DNA of 64,000 nt from positions 124,001 to 188,000 of the forward strand of contig SWBL01000038.1 in assembly GCA_024195585.1 (NCBI GenBank), in the 5' to 3' direction. Under the pieces are notes generated by a model, which was given only the letters and a program-made list of their open reading frames with translations, searched no databases and was not told the origin of the DNA. Source of the stretch: Aureobasidium sp. EXF-3400 (taxonomy: Eukaryota; Ascomycota; Dothideomycetes; Dothideales; Saccotheciaceae). Position 1 is the first letter of the stretch. Every line of letters begins with the position of its first letter. The translations under genes were made by a program, and so were the position numbers. Shown here piece after piece: positions 1-11,324 of the stretch.

Positions 1-1
1 C

Positions 2-214
2 TTCGATTCTGTGGAGGGTCAGGACTTTTACAAGACGCTCTGGGACATGGCAAACTGGTTGTATGCGACCGAAAAGGCAGACAAGTATGCATTCGAAATG
101 TATAATCCGGCGAACCAAAATGCCAATTACCTCTACGAAACCCTGATCGTGGAAAGCAGTGGATTCGGAGATGGATTCGAGGGTTTCAATTATGATCTTG
201 CAACAGGATGTTAA
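2..214 (+). CDS. 3' end of an unrecognised protein (partial)
   Basis: An open frame enters from the left edge and stops at TAA 212-214, giving about 70 C-terminal residues rich in Tyr, Asn and Gly and ending in a Cys. Codon use looks coding and the tail (ESSGFGDGFEGFNYDLATGC) resembles the end of a secreted or enzymatic protein. I do not recognise the family. No start lies inside the window, so the gene continues upstream. Confidence 0.55.
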   Translation, partial: FDSVEGQDFYKTLWDMANWLYATEKADKYAFEMYNPANQNANYLYETLIVESSGFGDGFEGFNYDLATGC

Positions 215-392
215 AGTTCAGGGTCTCAGGTTGAGCACGATGGAGAATCCTATTTCCAGTTGAACAGTTAGTGCAAGTAGCAAATGAACGATTATGCATG
301 TCTCGGACTCAGTTTCTTCTGCCGAGTTCGGCATGATGTGTTGAGGATTGTAACTCAGACCTACGCAGCCGAAGTACCTCACGACTGCTACT

Positions 393-665
393 TCACTTTC
401 GCGAGTGGTTTCGAGAACAGCAGCAACTCGATGAAAAGTTCTGGTTCCCACAGCAGGAGCGCTTGTTCGCTTCACACGCTCGTGAACAATTAATTTCGAT
501 TGAGAGGCCGTGACAACACGAACGTTTGCGGTTACGAAACTCCAGTTCTTGCTGCCTCCGTTCTTCAGGGGTAGTGTTTGCAACGATGCCAATGATCATG
601 AAGGAACTGAGTGCTAATGCGACCGCACCGCAATAGAGACCGATGCGATTGACTTCTTCTGCCAT
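393..665 (-). CDS. possible small single-pass membrane protein
   Basis: ATG at 665 opens a 90-residue frame. Residues about 8-29 form a hydrophobic helix (IGLYCGAVALALSSFMIIGI), followed by a highly charged Glu/Arg segment starting TTPEERRQQELEFRNRKR and then an unusual Cys/Ser-rich tail. The first 45 residues look like a genuine short membrane protein with a cytosolic helix. The Cys-rich remainder may be a misread intron or the wrong frame, because an overlapping minus-strand frame (592-218) could supply an alternative 3' exon. No family recognised. Confidence 0.35.
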   Translation of the reverse strand: MAEEVNRIGLYCGAVALALSSFMIIGIVANTTPEERRQQELEFRNRKRSCCHGLSIEINCSRACEANKRSCCGNQNFSSSCCCSRNHSRK

Positions 666-908
666 CGTATGATGTTGAGATGAGAAGGGTGCTGGTGTAG
701 CTTTTGTGTGGAGGACCAGAAGTATAGAGGGTCAAGTTGCGTCTGCGAAGTTGTGGATCTGCTCAAAGACCAACATGCCACCGTTTTCATGGTTCGCTTA
801 AACTCGTATCGCCCCACATAGTGAATCTTAGTAAAATGAAGGAAGAGGCTTGATTGATACTAGTTAGGTGGAGGGGCCCCTTATGTACGCAGAGCTAGGG
901 TCACCATT

Positions 909-1545
909 TTAGCAATATTGGTAGGGCAGTCCGAGTTTGTAGTTCGGACGTGTTTGTCCTCGAGACTGGTGTGGACCAAGTATGCCTCTGACAAGAAACG
1001 AGAGCGTAGCGATAACCACAGGAAGCAGGCCAAGGACAACGCGAACAGCCATAGTACCAATCACCGGGTTCAACGAATTTTCTTGTGTGGTAAAAGCAAC
1101 CAGAGTGTAGATGACAGGAACTTCAATCCATAGCAAGGCAAAGACCGTGGAGAATGGTAGAGTATGGCAGTATATAGAAACAGTCAAGGAGAAAACTGCT
1201 TGAATGAGTATCAATACTCAGGAAGATGTCAACAGAGCCAATCGAGTCTTGATAAATGTCATATCGCTGCCAGAAAAACCAGCATTTGATATTCCAGAGA
1301 TGCTAACCGTTGTAAGAGCGATACCAGCACCACCGATTGTATGGATGACTAGAACAAGAAGCCATTCTCACTTGACAACCTATCAAGTAGGCGCTGCACC
1401 ATGCCATGACAAAGAAGTGAGCACCTGGTATGAAGCATAGTACAATTTAAAATTTCAAGTCCCATACAAGTCTTAGTAATTAGCCCGATGACAAGGCTAG
1501 GTAGATGAAGATTCTTGCTGCGTACTCAAGAATCACCAACTCTTA
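909..1545 (-). pseudogene. decayed multi-pass membrane protein (DUF7702-like)
   Basis: On the minus strand four consecutive hydrophobic segments read as one membrane protein but lie in different frames. They are VILEYAARIFIYLALSSG (about 1541-1488), LCFIPGAHFFVMAWCSAYLIG (about 1440-1378), a stretch with VLVIHTIGGAGIALTTVS (about 1363-1220), and a final block from 1214 with PVIYTLVAF and LNPVIGTMAVRVVLGLLP. The last block resembles the C-terminal half of fungal DUF7702 integral membrane proteins, from memory of the family pattern. The gaps between blocks lack convincing GT-AG introns, and an in-frame TGA lies just before the last block. I therefore read it as a frameshifted relic rather than an intact gene. 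Confidence 0.4.
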
Positions 1546-1781
1546 GTCTAGTCCGAGGAGTGTTTGGATTTAGGCGCTCATACGGTTTGTGAATTTATGC
1601 TTGCAAACAACAACACTGGACCGTAGTTTTGATGTAGCTCAAGAGGTGTGGAGGGGTCGTTGTATGCAAGCTGACTCAGCCAGCGTAAGCGCCTGCTTCT
1701 CTTGAGCCCAACCGCAGCTACATCCTGACACCATCCCCAAATCCCTCAACTAAGTGCAGTTCATACCTTCTAGACACCTAA
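1441..1781. other. intergenic
   Basis: The left part carries the first recognisable segment of the decayed membrane gene. From about 1560 to 1781 I see no coding signal. This stretch is the 5' flank of the DUF7587-like gene and has no clear TATA box. Confidence 0.4.
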
Positions 1782-2486
1782 ATGAGCACGTCTTATCCTC
1801 AGGAAGCGGAGCAATCGCTTTCTTCTGCTCCAGACGATGGCATATATCAACTCGCTGAGCTCTCAGCCTCCCTGCCCACAAAGCTCTACAGAGTCCAGTA
1901 TGACAGCTGTCAGACCAACCACGATGAAAACGGCCTTTACGCAAATGATCATTCTCGTCTTCCTTCGACGCTGCCCGACTTCGCCAGAAGCATAGAAAAC
2001 CATTTTACTTGGGGATGTAAGACGTCAAGCAGGTACATCACCTTGTTTTCAGACGAGGTCCATGCACGCAATTGGGCATCCAGCCGTAGCAGATCCACCG
2101 GGCAACTCTACGACTTGATCACAATCTCCACATTCCACTTGTCACAGTCAAAACTCTTCAAATTGAGTAATTTGGTTGCCGGCTTGAACCTTGAGATACC
2201 CAATGGGGCGTCTCAGCACATTACTGGGGCTTATCTTTGCTTGCACTGCGTTCCATCACATGCGATAGAGAGAATATATGTGATTGATGGAAGTATGTTG
2301 AGACTTCGATCTGCTTATGGACTATCACAGCTGACACTCTTAGGTTATACATCGTGCGTGAGGATGACTACTCAATTGTATGCGGGCGGAAGACTTCGAG
2401 AGTGGGCAGAACGAAGACTGAAGGAGCAGACTGACATTGATGAGCGAATTGAACTTGGCAAAGGAACACTAGCTCAAAGAAGATAG
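1782..2486 (+). CDS. DUF7587-like protein
   Basis: Single-exon frame of 234 residues from ATG 1782. After a short acidic/Ser leader, residues about 33-165 follow the fungal DUF7587 pattern: LPTKLYRVQYDSCQT at the start, FARSIENHFTWGCKTSSRYI with FSDEVHARNWASSR in the middle, and an ITGAYLCLHCVPSHAI strand near the end. The family is common in Dothideomycetes and Eurotiomycetes and has no established function. The arrangement of an LYRV strand, an S/T-rich substrate-like loop and a late beta strand recalls ADP-ribosyltransferase-like folds, but that is a guess from layout. The C-terminal 40 residues form a charged helix. No signal peptide is present. Confidence 0.6.
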   Translation: MSTSYPQEAEQSLSSAPDDGIYQLAELSASLPTKLYRVQYDSCQTNHDENGLYANDHSRLPSTLPDFARSIENHFTWGCKTSSRYITLFSDEVHARNWASSRSRSTGQLYDLITISTFHLSQSKLFKLSNLVAGLNLEIPNGASQHITGAYLCLHCVPSHAIERIYVIDGSMLRLRSAYGLSQLTLLGYTSCVRMTTQLYAGGRLREWAERRLKEQTDIDERIELGKGTLAQRR

Positions 2487-2638
2487 TGGACGAGTAAGAA
2501 GGACTAGAACATTTTGTGTTGATCTGCGTTGTTCTGCCATTGCCACCAACGATATCTCGAGGTCATGATTTGGACCCTAGTCTCTTCGTCGTCCCGATAT
2601 TGCACAATTATTCTCGCACCGCCCGTTCACGAGGCACT

Positions 2639-4414
2639 TCAGATGCTTGATCGGTAGGTCACACCTTGTTCACGCAGCTTTCGAGAACTCCATTCAGAAC
2701 GACCTGGTTCTGACGGGCGACCGCTGATTTCTTCTGAGAGACTTTTCCAGGATGTTACTACAAGATCACGTGTATCTCCCAAAAGACAAGCAGAAGCAAT
2801 ACATCTCGCTTTACGCCTCAAAAAGTCTTTCATCTTCTCGGCTTTCATCTCGGAGGTAGCGTCAACCACTTCCATAGCAGCTGCAGCCAAAGCAACAAGA
2901 TCATGCAAAAGTAACATATCAGCATCAGGTCTGACATTGTTGATCCAGTGCACAACCTTTCTGACCTGCTCTTCTGCATCAGACACATCTGTGATACAAG
3001 CTGCTGCGGTTTCTGATTTAGGCGTGCATGCAGCAGCAAAGGCCAATTGAGTCGTACATTCGACTCGAGCCTCTGCAAATAGCTCAGCAGAAGCGGTGCC
3101 AAGACTGAGCAATTGGCTACGAAGATGGTAGTGTGCAGATGGTAGAACAGTCCAAGCATTAAACAACCAGTTTGCGAACTCTTCGGTTCTATATGCGGAT
3201 GAATCTGGTTGTTGCGTGACAATCCCCGCGTTGTCAATGTTCAACGAGGAAGGAGCAAATGTTTCACGAAGCACGGGCGCAGGGCATAGCGACGCACTCT
3301 GGTCAGTCTCCTTGATTTGAGCGATCACTTCGTGATGTGCAACAGTTGCCGCCCTGTCGTGGTTGGAAATGACAGGGGCAGAGGCCTCACGGGACAGGGG
3401 TCCGAGCGAAGGCGAGCGGCAGGTCCGTGGCAGCTTCAATCTCAGATCGCTATCAGACAACGAACCAGCACTTGCAGCACGCTTGAAATTGGCTCTGCTT
3501 GAGTGCTCGACAGTCGGAGATTGATAGTCCATGATACGCCGCATACGGACCCAAAACGGTGTCTCAGGCACGCCTTCACCATCACTGTCCTTGTGCATGG
3601 ACAAAGAAGCGACACTAACATCACTGAAGGGCACTTCGACGTCCACAGACGTTTCGAGGGGTGCGGAAGGCTTGTTGAGGTCGAGGGAGGGGATCGTATC
3701 TCGAGTATACGGGGGCGGTGGTAGAGAAGCTTGAAGTGATTCAGGATGGGTCTGGCATTTCTGATTCTCGGATTCGAGATCAAGGCCTTGGTTGAGCCAG
3801 AGGTTGACTCCGCCTCCACGGCCATCATACATGCTGTCAAGCAGCAGAGGAGGTGTGTTCAGTTGCTTCATCGAGTTTGAAGCAAAGATCTTTCGTAGCT
3901 CGAGTTGCGCGAATGTGTCGAACCTGAAGTATATATCGAAGGAGGATGTCTCGGACAATGACTTTAGCCTTGACATCAACTCTTTCGGCGTGCCTTTGAC
4001 AGGCTTTTGACGCTTGGCTCGAGGCATAATAACATCGCATGGCTTGGCGATTCTGAAGGAGAGATGGAACAGGTTACAATCAGCGAGGCCAGCACTCACC
4101 AGATCAGCTCGTCCATCTGCTTGTACAGGCGTGAAAGTCATATCGAGGGCGGAAGTGTCAGAATCGCAAGGGATGATCATAAACATGTCGCGAGGATGTT
4201 TCGAAGCGCGTATCGATACTGGTAGATGTAAAGCTATCAACAGCTCATCGGATCGCCAACCAATATTAATGGTCAACTTGGATGTCGAGTTCAGAGGCGA
4301 CAACTGGCCTAAACATGTTGGTCCCTCCTGTTTGCTGTTCCAATACACGAAACAAGGCTTTTCAACGACCCATTTCCATGGCGGATTGCTGGAGACGAGA
4401 CCATAATCGTCCAT
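2639..4414 (-). CDS. lineage-specific protein of unknown function
   Basis: One uninterrupted frame of 591 residues from ATG 4414 to TGA 2639. An in-frame GTG at 4438 is not used here. The first 130 residues look globular (WKWVVEKPCFVYWN, INIGWRSDELLIALHLPVS). A basic patch MPRAKRQKPVKG follows and could be a nuclear localisation signal, then a short helical segment. Residues about 220-400 are low complexity, rich in Ser, Pro and acidic residues. The C-terminal 180 residues are helical and Ala-rich (EEFANWLFNAWTVLPSAHYH, LLLHDLVALAAAAMEVVD). No transmembrane segment or known catalytic motif is visible. Length and codon use argue it is real; I do not recognise a family. Confidence 0.65.
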   Translation of the reverse strand: MDDYGLVSSNPPWKWVVEKPCFVYWNSKQEGPTCLGQLSPLNSTSKLTINIGWRSDELLIALHLPVSIRASKHPRDMFMIIPCDSDTSALDMTFTPVQADGRADLVSAGLADCNLFHLSFRIAKPCDVIMPRAKRQKPVKGTPKELMSRLKSLSETSSFDIYFRFDTFAQLELRKIFASNSMKQLNTPPLLLDSMYDGRGGGVNLWLNQGLDLESENQKCQTHPESLQASLPPPPYTRDTIPSLDLNKPSAPLETSVDVEVPFSDVSVASLSMHKDSDGEGVPETPFWVRMRRIMDYQSPTVEHSSRANFKRAASAGSLSDSDLRLKLPRTCRSPSLGPLSREASAPVISNHDRAATVAHHEVIAQIKETDQSASLCPAPVLRETFAPSSLNIDNAGIVTQQPDSSAYRTEEFANWLFNAWTVLPSAHYHLRSQLLSLGTASAELFAEARVECTTQLAFAAACTPKSETAAACITDVSDAEEQVRKVVHWINNVRPDADMLLLHDLVALAAAAMEVVDATSEMKAEKMKDFLRRKARCIASACLLGDTRDLVVTSWKSLSEEISGRPSEPGRSEWSSRKLREQGVTYRSSI

Positions 4415-5248
4415 GACTAGGTCTTGACACGGACCCACAACTTGATCACCAAGACGCCAACTATGTCAGTGTTGACTCAAAAGATATACAATACCTTATT
4501 GTCCCTTCTCGCAAGAGAAGATAGCCCGCCCACCCAGGCTTTGGTAAAGAAAAGCAGCCTTGACTTTTGCGCAAGAAAGAAGAGATTGATCAGCCAGACT
4601 TCAGTACGATCAAGAAAAGGTAGACGGTAACCAGACACACGTCGGGCTTGGAGAGGTACGAGCGATCAGTCGTCGCGGTCTCGTCGCGTCGGCTTTTTCA
4701 CAGCGGACGCAGGCGGGACGGCTAAGAGCAAATCTCCGGTACGAAAGCAAGCACACGAGAGGGTCAGTGTGGTCTACTCTTCGATGATGAAGTGAAACCA
4801 GCAGGCGATGCGATGATATGAGGATTGTATGTTGGCAGAGCAGTGTTGATGTTGAAGAGAGCTGTTGCAGGCAACAACGTTCCAAAAGCTTGGCATTCGC
4901 ATGATCTTCGGCAAAACATGTTGCAGCTTCTACAACCCTGGCCAGCTGTATACTAGAGCCCGCCGCGATCTCGCAGTTAACACCTTCCTCATCCTATGAT
5001 ATGAGGGAGTAATAAGCTATCGAAATGCATAGACCCATCTAGATTCGATTACAGTCACGAGACTAGCCTTCAAGATGTTCTTCCTATGGCAACCACCTCG
5101 TCTAGAAGATCCCTGTGCATTTCCGAGGCTGAATCACGGCAAGTCTTCAAGATCGCCTCTCAATCTCTTCCATTGCCTGTTTGGTATAAACTTGTAACAT
5201 TTTTGATATCATCAGACTCCTCAACTCTACCCATTTCTTTCTGCCATC
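4415..5248. other. intergenic
   Basis: Upstream flank of the minus-strand gene at 2639-4414 and downstream flank of the Phe-tRNA synthetase gene. Short ORFs occur on both strands but none has a plausible domain, signal peptide or splice partner. I see nothing else. Confidence 0.5.
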
Positions 5249-6978
5249 CTAATCCTTATCAAGTCTAACAGCAGCATTGCTCTCGATAAAGTTCAAATCC
5301 ACCTTATGACCCAGCAAATCACGGATATTCGACACGGCATACTTGATCATCGTCGGTCTCTCCAAACTCAATCCAAAGCCATAAACCCTGAGGTCTTTAG
5401 GCAGACCCATAGATTCCAACATCTCAGGTCTGAACATACCACTGTTGCCGATTTCAACCCACTTGCCCAGGCCTTGGTGGTAGCCGAAAACTTCCATCGA
5501 GGGCTCGGTGTAGGGGTTGTAGGCGGGCTTGAAGCGCAAGTTTGAGATGCCGAGTTTGGCGAAGAAGCCTTCGAGGAAGGCCATCAGGCCGCCGAGGGTG
5601 AGGTCGTAGTCGGCGATGACACCTTCGACTTGGTGGAATTCGGCCAAGTGGGTGGCGTCGACGGTTTCGTTTCTGAAGACGCGGTCGATGGAGAAGTAGC
5701 GGCAAGGGCGGGGGTTGGCGGCAAGACGGTGCAAGACGTATGTAGAGACAGCGGTTGTGTGTGTTCGGAGGACGAGTTTTGTTGTCTCGGCATCGTTGTA
5801 AGGGTAGCGGTAACCGATGGAGCCAAAGGCACCATCTTGGTGTACTTTACGCACGTTGTCGTAGTACTTTTGGTAGTCGAGCTTGGGCTCTTCTGCCGAG
5901 GCCAGGCGAGGGTCGTAGAGTTTGGCATCCTTCTCCATGGCCTCCATGGCTGCGTCTGCGATTGGGTCGGCACGGGGGAAGTCGGCAGATACGGGGTCGG
6001 AAACGTAGAAAGTGTCTTGGAGATCGCGAGCGGGATGTTGCTGGGGAACGAAGAGGGCGTCGAAGTTCCAGAAACCAGTGTCGACAAATCTAGAGAGAAA
6101 GTCGTTAGTGGGAGCAAAGGAAAGATTAAAGTTCATGGTTGTTCTCACCTGCCAGTGGGCATCTCAATGAAGCCCTGGTGGAAGAAGATCTTGCGGAACT
6201 CCTCGCGCACCTTCATCAAAGGATGCAGAGCACCAGCATGCTGCTGCGAGCCCAAAGCAGCAAAGTTGTAAGGCTTGAAGTTTGCAGTCTTCCACTCGCC
6301 AGACTCGAGCATCTCGGGAGTGAGATCGGTGTGCTCGACGGGCATCTCCTTTGCGTACTTGTCGCCCTTGGACACGACATAGCTGATGACCTTTGTGACT
6401 GTGACCAACTTGCGCTTCTTGAGGTCGGCGAGGAGCTTGTTGTCCGACAGAGACTTGGTGCTCTGGATGCCTGCGAGAGTTTCGCGTGTTGTGTCCTTAG
6501 GCGAGTCGACCAGCGACACGAGGACATCGCCGTCCTTCTTGATCCACTTGAGCTTGAATGCGTTGCCCTGACCGACCTTGGCTGAGTCTGCGCCAACTTC
6601 GTTCTGTCGACCCCTAGATCAGCAAATGCCACAATCACCACCAGAGTGGCATGCAAGAATTACCTGAAGCTCCTTCAAGGGCATTTGTCCTCTTCTCTTG
6701 ACAGCGTCCCAGACCTTGAACTCGTGACTGCCCTCATTGGCGATCTGCTCGCCCTCTTTTGTGAGAATAACCTGCTCTTTGTCGTTGGTGTCGTATGTAA
6801 CCATGTTTCTCGAGGCCAGTCTGTCCAGGGCGGCCTTAATCTCAGCCTGTCCAACATTGGGAAGGTCGGTCTCGGTCGCAACGGTCTGCTTGGTGTCCAG
6901 AAGATCCAGCACTTCCTGAGTGAGGTCGCGGCCGGCGGCCTGGAGCGGCACCGGTACGGGTCCACGTTGTCCGGGCAT
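5249..6978 (-). CDS. FRS2: phenylalanyl-tRNA synthetase alpha subunit, cytosolic
   Basis: Three exons, 6978-6664, 6603-6149 and 6089-5249, with GT-AG introns of 60 and 59 nt, sum to 1611 nt and encode 536 residues. The product charges tRNA(Phe) with phenylalanine in the cytosol as the catalytic chain of an alpha2-beta2 enzyme. The N-terminal third carries the winged-helix-like tRNA-binding region ([35 protein letters not shown]). The class II core follows: [23 protein letters not shown] (motif 1 region, residues about 235-255), [19 protein letters not shown] (motif 2, about 395) and [14 protein letters not shown] (motif 3, about 495). Length is close to that of yeast Frs2. The start was chosen because MPGQRGPVP begins the conserved N-terminus; an upstream in-frame codon at 7020 is not needed. 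Confidence 0.95.
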
Positions 6979-7361
6979 TGTGTGATGTGTGACTGAAGTT
7001 GTCGAGCGATGCGCAAACAATTGGCGGCTGTGACTCTTTCCAAACCCGTCGACGCTGGAGTCTGAAATTTGCTGACTCGCGGCGGGGGATCAGCACGGTG
7101 AAGCTTCACCGCCGGCGTGAGTCAAGTGCCAAGCTTCTGTTCTTCTCTTGTTCTCACATCAAACAGATCACTCTGGACATCACTTCATTCTTGTGAAAAT
7201 GTCAAAGACGATTCACTGATCTCGACGTACGGTTGGTCTAGAGAAAAACATCTCTCATGCGCCTGCGATCAACGCTGCGTAGCGCTCGCTCATGCTCACT
7301 TGAACACCTTCACCACGCTATGCAGAAACTAAAACAAATAAAATGCATCATATGGATCATC
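6979..7361. promoter_or_regulatory. promoter interval of the Phe-tRNA synthetase gene
   Basis: This 383-nt interval separates the start of the synthetase gene from the 3' end of the next minus-strand gene. It must hold the synthetase promoter and the neighbour's 3' UTR. I see no clear TATA box, consistent with a housekeeping promoter, and no open frame worth calling. Confidence 0.4.
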
Positions 7362-10300
7362 TCAGATCTTCCTTCTCAATTGGAACACCTTGTTGGTCGT
7401 TGCTGCCGGCAGCCCCTCTGAGAAGCGATCGCGTTCTGCAAGTCTTGTCAGTACTATGTCCTCATCGCAAAACCTGGTGGCAGGTGGTTCTTACCTTCTT
7501 CCGTCTCAAAGCCAATGGTAATATCATCATGTTCTCCTGCATATTCCAACCCTTCAAGATTGATGAACTTGCGACGCACACCTTTACCCCACACTTGCGA
7601 GTCTGATGGTGGCTCATCTTCACCTCCCTCGCCATCCTTTTCCTTTTTCGGTAAGCTGAATTTAGCATCCACGAATTTGACACAGTATTTGGCTGGCCTG
7701 TCTCCTTTGGCCTTCTCAAACGTGTCCGCTGCTTTGATCTGGAACACCATAGCATCTGCGTGGCTGAAGTCTTCGAAAAAGGCTGCAATCTTGGTTGTAT
7801 TGCCGAGTGTCAAGATCTGGATGCGGACCTTGGTCGCTTCCCATTTCTTGTAGATGGGCACGACCATTCTTCGTCTTGCGATAGCGAATAATGTAGCTGT
7901 CCCATCGAACTTGACGGTGTATCTTGTGAGCGCTTTCTGGAACGTGTGCAGCTCCTCCAACGATGGGAAAGTCAAGGTGCGTGTCGTAGGCGTTGTCGCT
8001 GCTGTTTGCACAAACCTCTTGAGACCTTCCCGGCCATGTTGAGCTTTGGCAATGTCAAGCGAGGCAGTCAAATCTTCCTGCGGTGCGCGTAAAAGCGACA
8101 AGCTTGGTGTACTGGATGCTGGGAGACGCAACAAGAGCTCGCCAGGGCCTGCCACTAGAGTCAGCACATATCACCTTTCCAGATCAACCAGACTTACCAA
8201 GATTGAGACGATCGGTCACTGCTCCATTGTCATGCGTCGCAATAATACGGAAATGCTCCGAAAGTGTCATGTCGCCTTGATCCTGTCCAACCGCTGCATT
8301 GGCCTCGGTCACAACTCGCACATCCTTCCACGCAAGTCCTTGGAAAGCACCCGCAACCGTGTCTTGTCCGACTGAGGCCTCCGCCGTCATAGTCCTCAAT
8401 CCAACCCTCGCGACAACTTGCTCGTCTTGGTCTGTGGAAATGCCCTGCAGCATCTCGTAGAAGTCCTGGCGGTCGCGACCACTCTTGAATGTCAGTGTAG
8501 TTCGACACTGCCGCTTTGAATCTTGCGTGTAGACATGCATGACGGGAGGCTGATTCTCTGGTGAAATCTCGAAAAGTAGTGGCGAAACCCTGCACAAGGG
8601 AATACCGGCCATTGTCAAAGACTTGTTAACAGGATTTGCCATCAACAGCAGTCGATATCCACGATGCAGGTTGGTCTCACCAAGTCCAGTACGCACATGG
8701 AGTCTCTTCTCAAAGACAAACGCCCTACACGACCGGACCTTGTCCTTGGAGAACGCATTCGGGTTGGTAGAATCGGTGTGTGCGAGTTCAACTAGGTGCG
8801 CCTCGTGAATCATACGCTCGTCCGCCTCTGGCTTCATGCTGCCATAAATCTTATTGGTATAGTCGACCATGCTCCACAGCGAGCGGAAGTCTGGTTCCTG
8901 GAACGCAAGGTTGAGTGTGAAACCTCTAGGAAGACGAATGTATAGCCCTTGCTCTTTCGACTTCCAACTGACATCGTGCCAGGTAGGGCCTCTACCGTAC
9001 CCACCATCTCCGGGCCTAATTCGTATGTTCACCAAGTCTGCCTGACTCGAGATGACGACCGAAGTCTGGAATTCGGACTTGGCTCGGATCATAGTGAGAA
9101 CACAAGGCAAGACGACCCGATCAGTATCTGCTTCGTCTGTATTGACCGAAGCACTGACAAACATTCTACTGTAACAGAACGTGTCTCTTGTATCGCCGAG
9201 CGGCAGAGCTTCCAGAGGGTTTGCTTCCTCCACTTCATCTTGTGCGATCAACGCTTGAGATGTGTTTCCACGCAGAAGAGCAGCAACATCCGAAGCAAAT
9301 CGTGGGTACTCGACCCACATCGTCGTGTCTTGGCCTTGGATGAGGGATTGATGAGGCGGCATAATATGGTTTTTGCTCATTGACAAGGTGAAAGTACGTA
9401 GACTTGCGCGTACTATATCCATGTCTCGCAGCAGTGTATCCTGTGGAGAGTCAATTTTTGAGTGTGGTGAATCTGCACCAGACAAGACATCGGTAAGAAT
9501 CCACCATGTTTTGGCAACATCAACGTGTGCTTGTGTAAGAGTCTCAGGCCTAGTTGTTCCTTTGGGAGTACTTCGAATCTGAACAGTGAGACCTGCACGA
9601 CCTTTGTGCAGCCACCAGATGGCAGCACGGATCCACTCCCGAATGGTGCAACTTTGAATTGGTCGTTCTCGCTCGGCTGTCAAGCGGAACACGCCTCTCA
9701 TATGCGCAACACGCATGCCAAAATCGAAAAGCGCATCATGCTCAGCAGTTCCTTGAACATGCTCAGGGGGAGAAATATTGCGGTAAGAAAAGGCGGATCC
9801 AGATCTGCCATTCGCATCGTAAGAAGGGGTAGGGAGATGACCAGAAGCAAGACTAGCCGTGAGTCCAGGAGTGATTCCAGGAGTAAGACCATTGAAGTTT
9901 TGCGCCTGAGGTGCCAATGATTGCTGTGAGAAGTAGCTCGGGCTTGGTCCACGGCTCGGGGGCTGTGGTAGTGGATGAGCGTTTGGGGAAAGCGGCATTC
10001 GTGAAGGGTTGTTGGGCTGTAAAGAAGCCGAGCGGACAGAAGAAGCGGGCGAGGAAGAAGCCAAGAAGTCAGAGGGAAGTCGTTGTCGATGGCTCGAGGC
10101 TGAGTGTGTTGAGTTGTTGGTGTAATGAGACGAAGAGAAAGACGGTTGCATATTTCTTGTCGTGATTGGATTGATTGCGGTATTTGTGGGATCATCGTGT
10201 TGACTAGGAATCTCAGGAAGTGGATGTGCGCGATGAGGTAGCACTATTGGTGGTGCTGGCTGTTCGGGGGAAGCAGAACGAAGGTGGTCAGGGATAGCCG

Positions 10301-11324
10301 AACCGAAATCTGTCGGTATGATAGAAGGTAGCTGTGGACTACGAGATCGGCTCTCGCGAGGAGGGGAGTTGGGAGAGGGTGGTCTCCTTGGGTCCAGCGC
10401 GTCAGATGTGGCCTCATCATAGTCGAGTCTGGACAAGCGACGTAGAACCCTGCCCTCCTCTTCACGGATCATACTCTGGCGTTTGGCGTCTCTGGGCGGT
10501 AGGGAACGAGGTTGTGGTGGGGAATCTTGCAAGAAGCTGGCGAGTTCAGTGTTGTCGATTATTGGTGGAGATATGGGAGACTCAGGGGGTCGGATCGTTC
10601 TCATGGGAAGTTCAACATGGGGTGGAATTGGTGGCACATCTTCGTCGCTCGTGGGAGAAACTAGGTCATCTTCCAAGCTGCTAAAAGTGGTGGGAGCACG
10701 CTTCAGCATGCCTGGTCGAGGGCTCTCCTGTGTAGGGGCATGTTGTGGAACTGGAGGGGGCACAGGCTGAGGTTGCGATTCGAAAAAGGGATGGTTTACA
10801 GGATGCGTCGGGTCGGCGAGCGAGTTGTTGCGTTGGTAGGTATGACGAACGGCAGGAGCGCTCATGGGATAATTGGCAGCCTGGCGATGTCTTTCTGCTG
10901 CTTGTGTGTCCAGCACAGGGGCTGCAGCTCGTCGTTCTGTTTGTGACCTTGCCAATCTTGCCTTTGCTCTTGACACCTCAACGACTGGAACCTCCGAGTC
11001 GTCACCGCCCTCTCCAATAATTTCTGGTGGAGTCCTCACAAATGAGACGTTGACATTCTTCTTCTTTTTCTTTGGCTTTGCTGTATACGCTTCAGGGGGG
11101 CTGGCAGCAGCTCTTCGCACGTCGGCAGCGTCTGGCCATCTCTGTGCAGCAGCGGTGTCGATTCGCGGAGCGTGCAGCTGTCGCGTGCCTTCGCCAGGGA
11201 TTCGCTCCTTTTCAGTCGATGGTTTGAGAAAGTCGACGACGTCTTCGTTGAGCTTAAAGTTCTTGTCCGAGGCTTCATTCTTGCGTAGTAGCTTGCCCCA
11301 TTTCGACGAGCCTCGCAAACTCAT
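7362..11324 (-). CDS. large conserved fungal protein, disordered N-terminus
   Basis: Three exons, 11324-8198, 8154-7495 and 7435-7362, with introns of 43 and 59 nt. The total is 3861 nt and 1286 residues. ATG 11324 (MSLRGSSKWGKLLRK) was chosen over upstream in-frame non-ATG codons. Residues 1 to about 525 are Pro/Ser-rich and look disordered, with a basic stretch KPKKKKKNVNVSF near residue 90. From about residue 528 (ALFDFGMRVAHMRGVF) to the end the sequence is compact and mixed alpha/beta (IREWIRAAIWWLHKGRAGL, DKVRSCRAFVFEKRLHVRTG, FEDFSHADAMVFQIKAADTF). This resembles the conserved Pezizomycotina proteins annotated only as hypothetical. No membrane segment is seen. It is probably a scaffold or regulator, but function is unknown. 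Confidence 0.85.

Noticed and set aside
5630..6271. A 213-codon plus-strand ORF
   Set aside because: Antisense shadow of the Phe-tRNA synthetase gene spanning one of its introns; Val/Gly-rich with no independent support.
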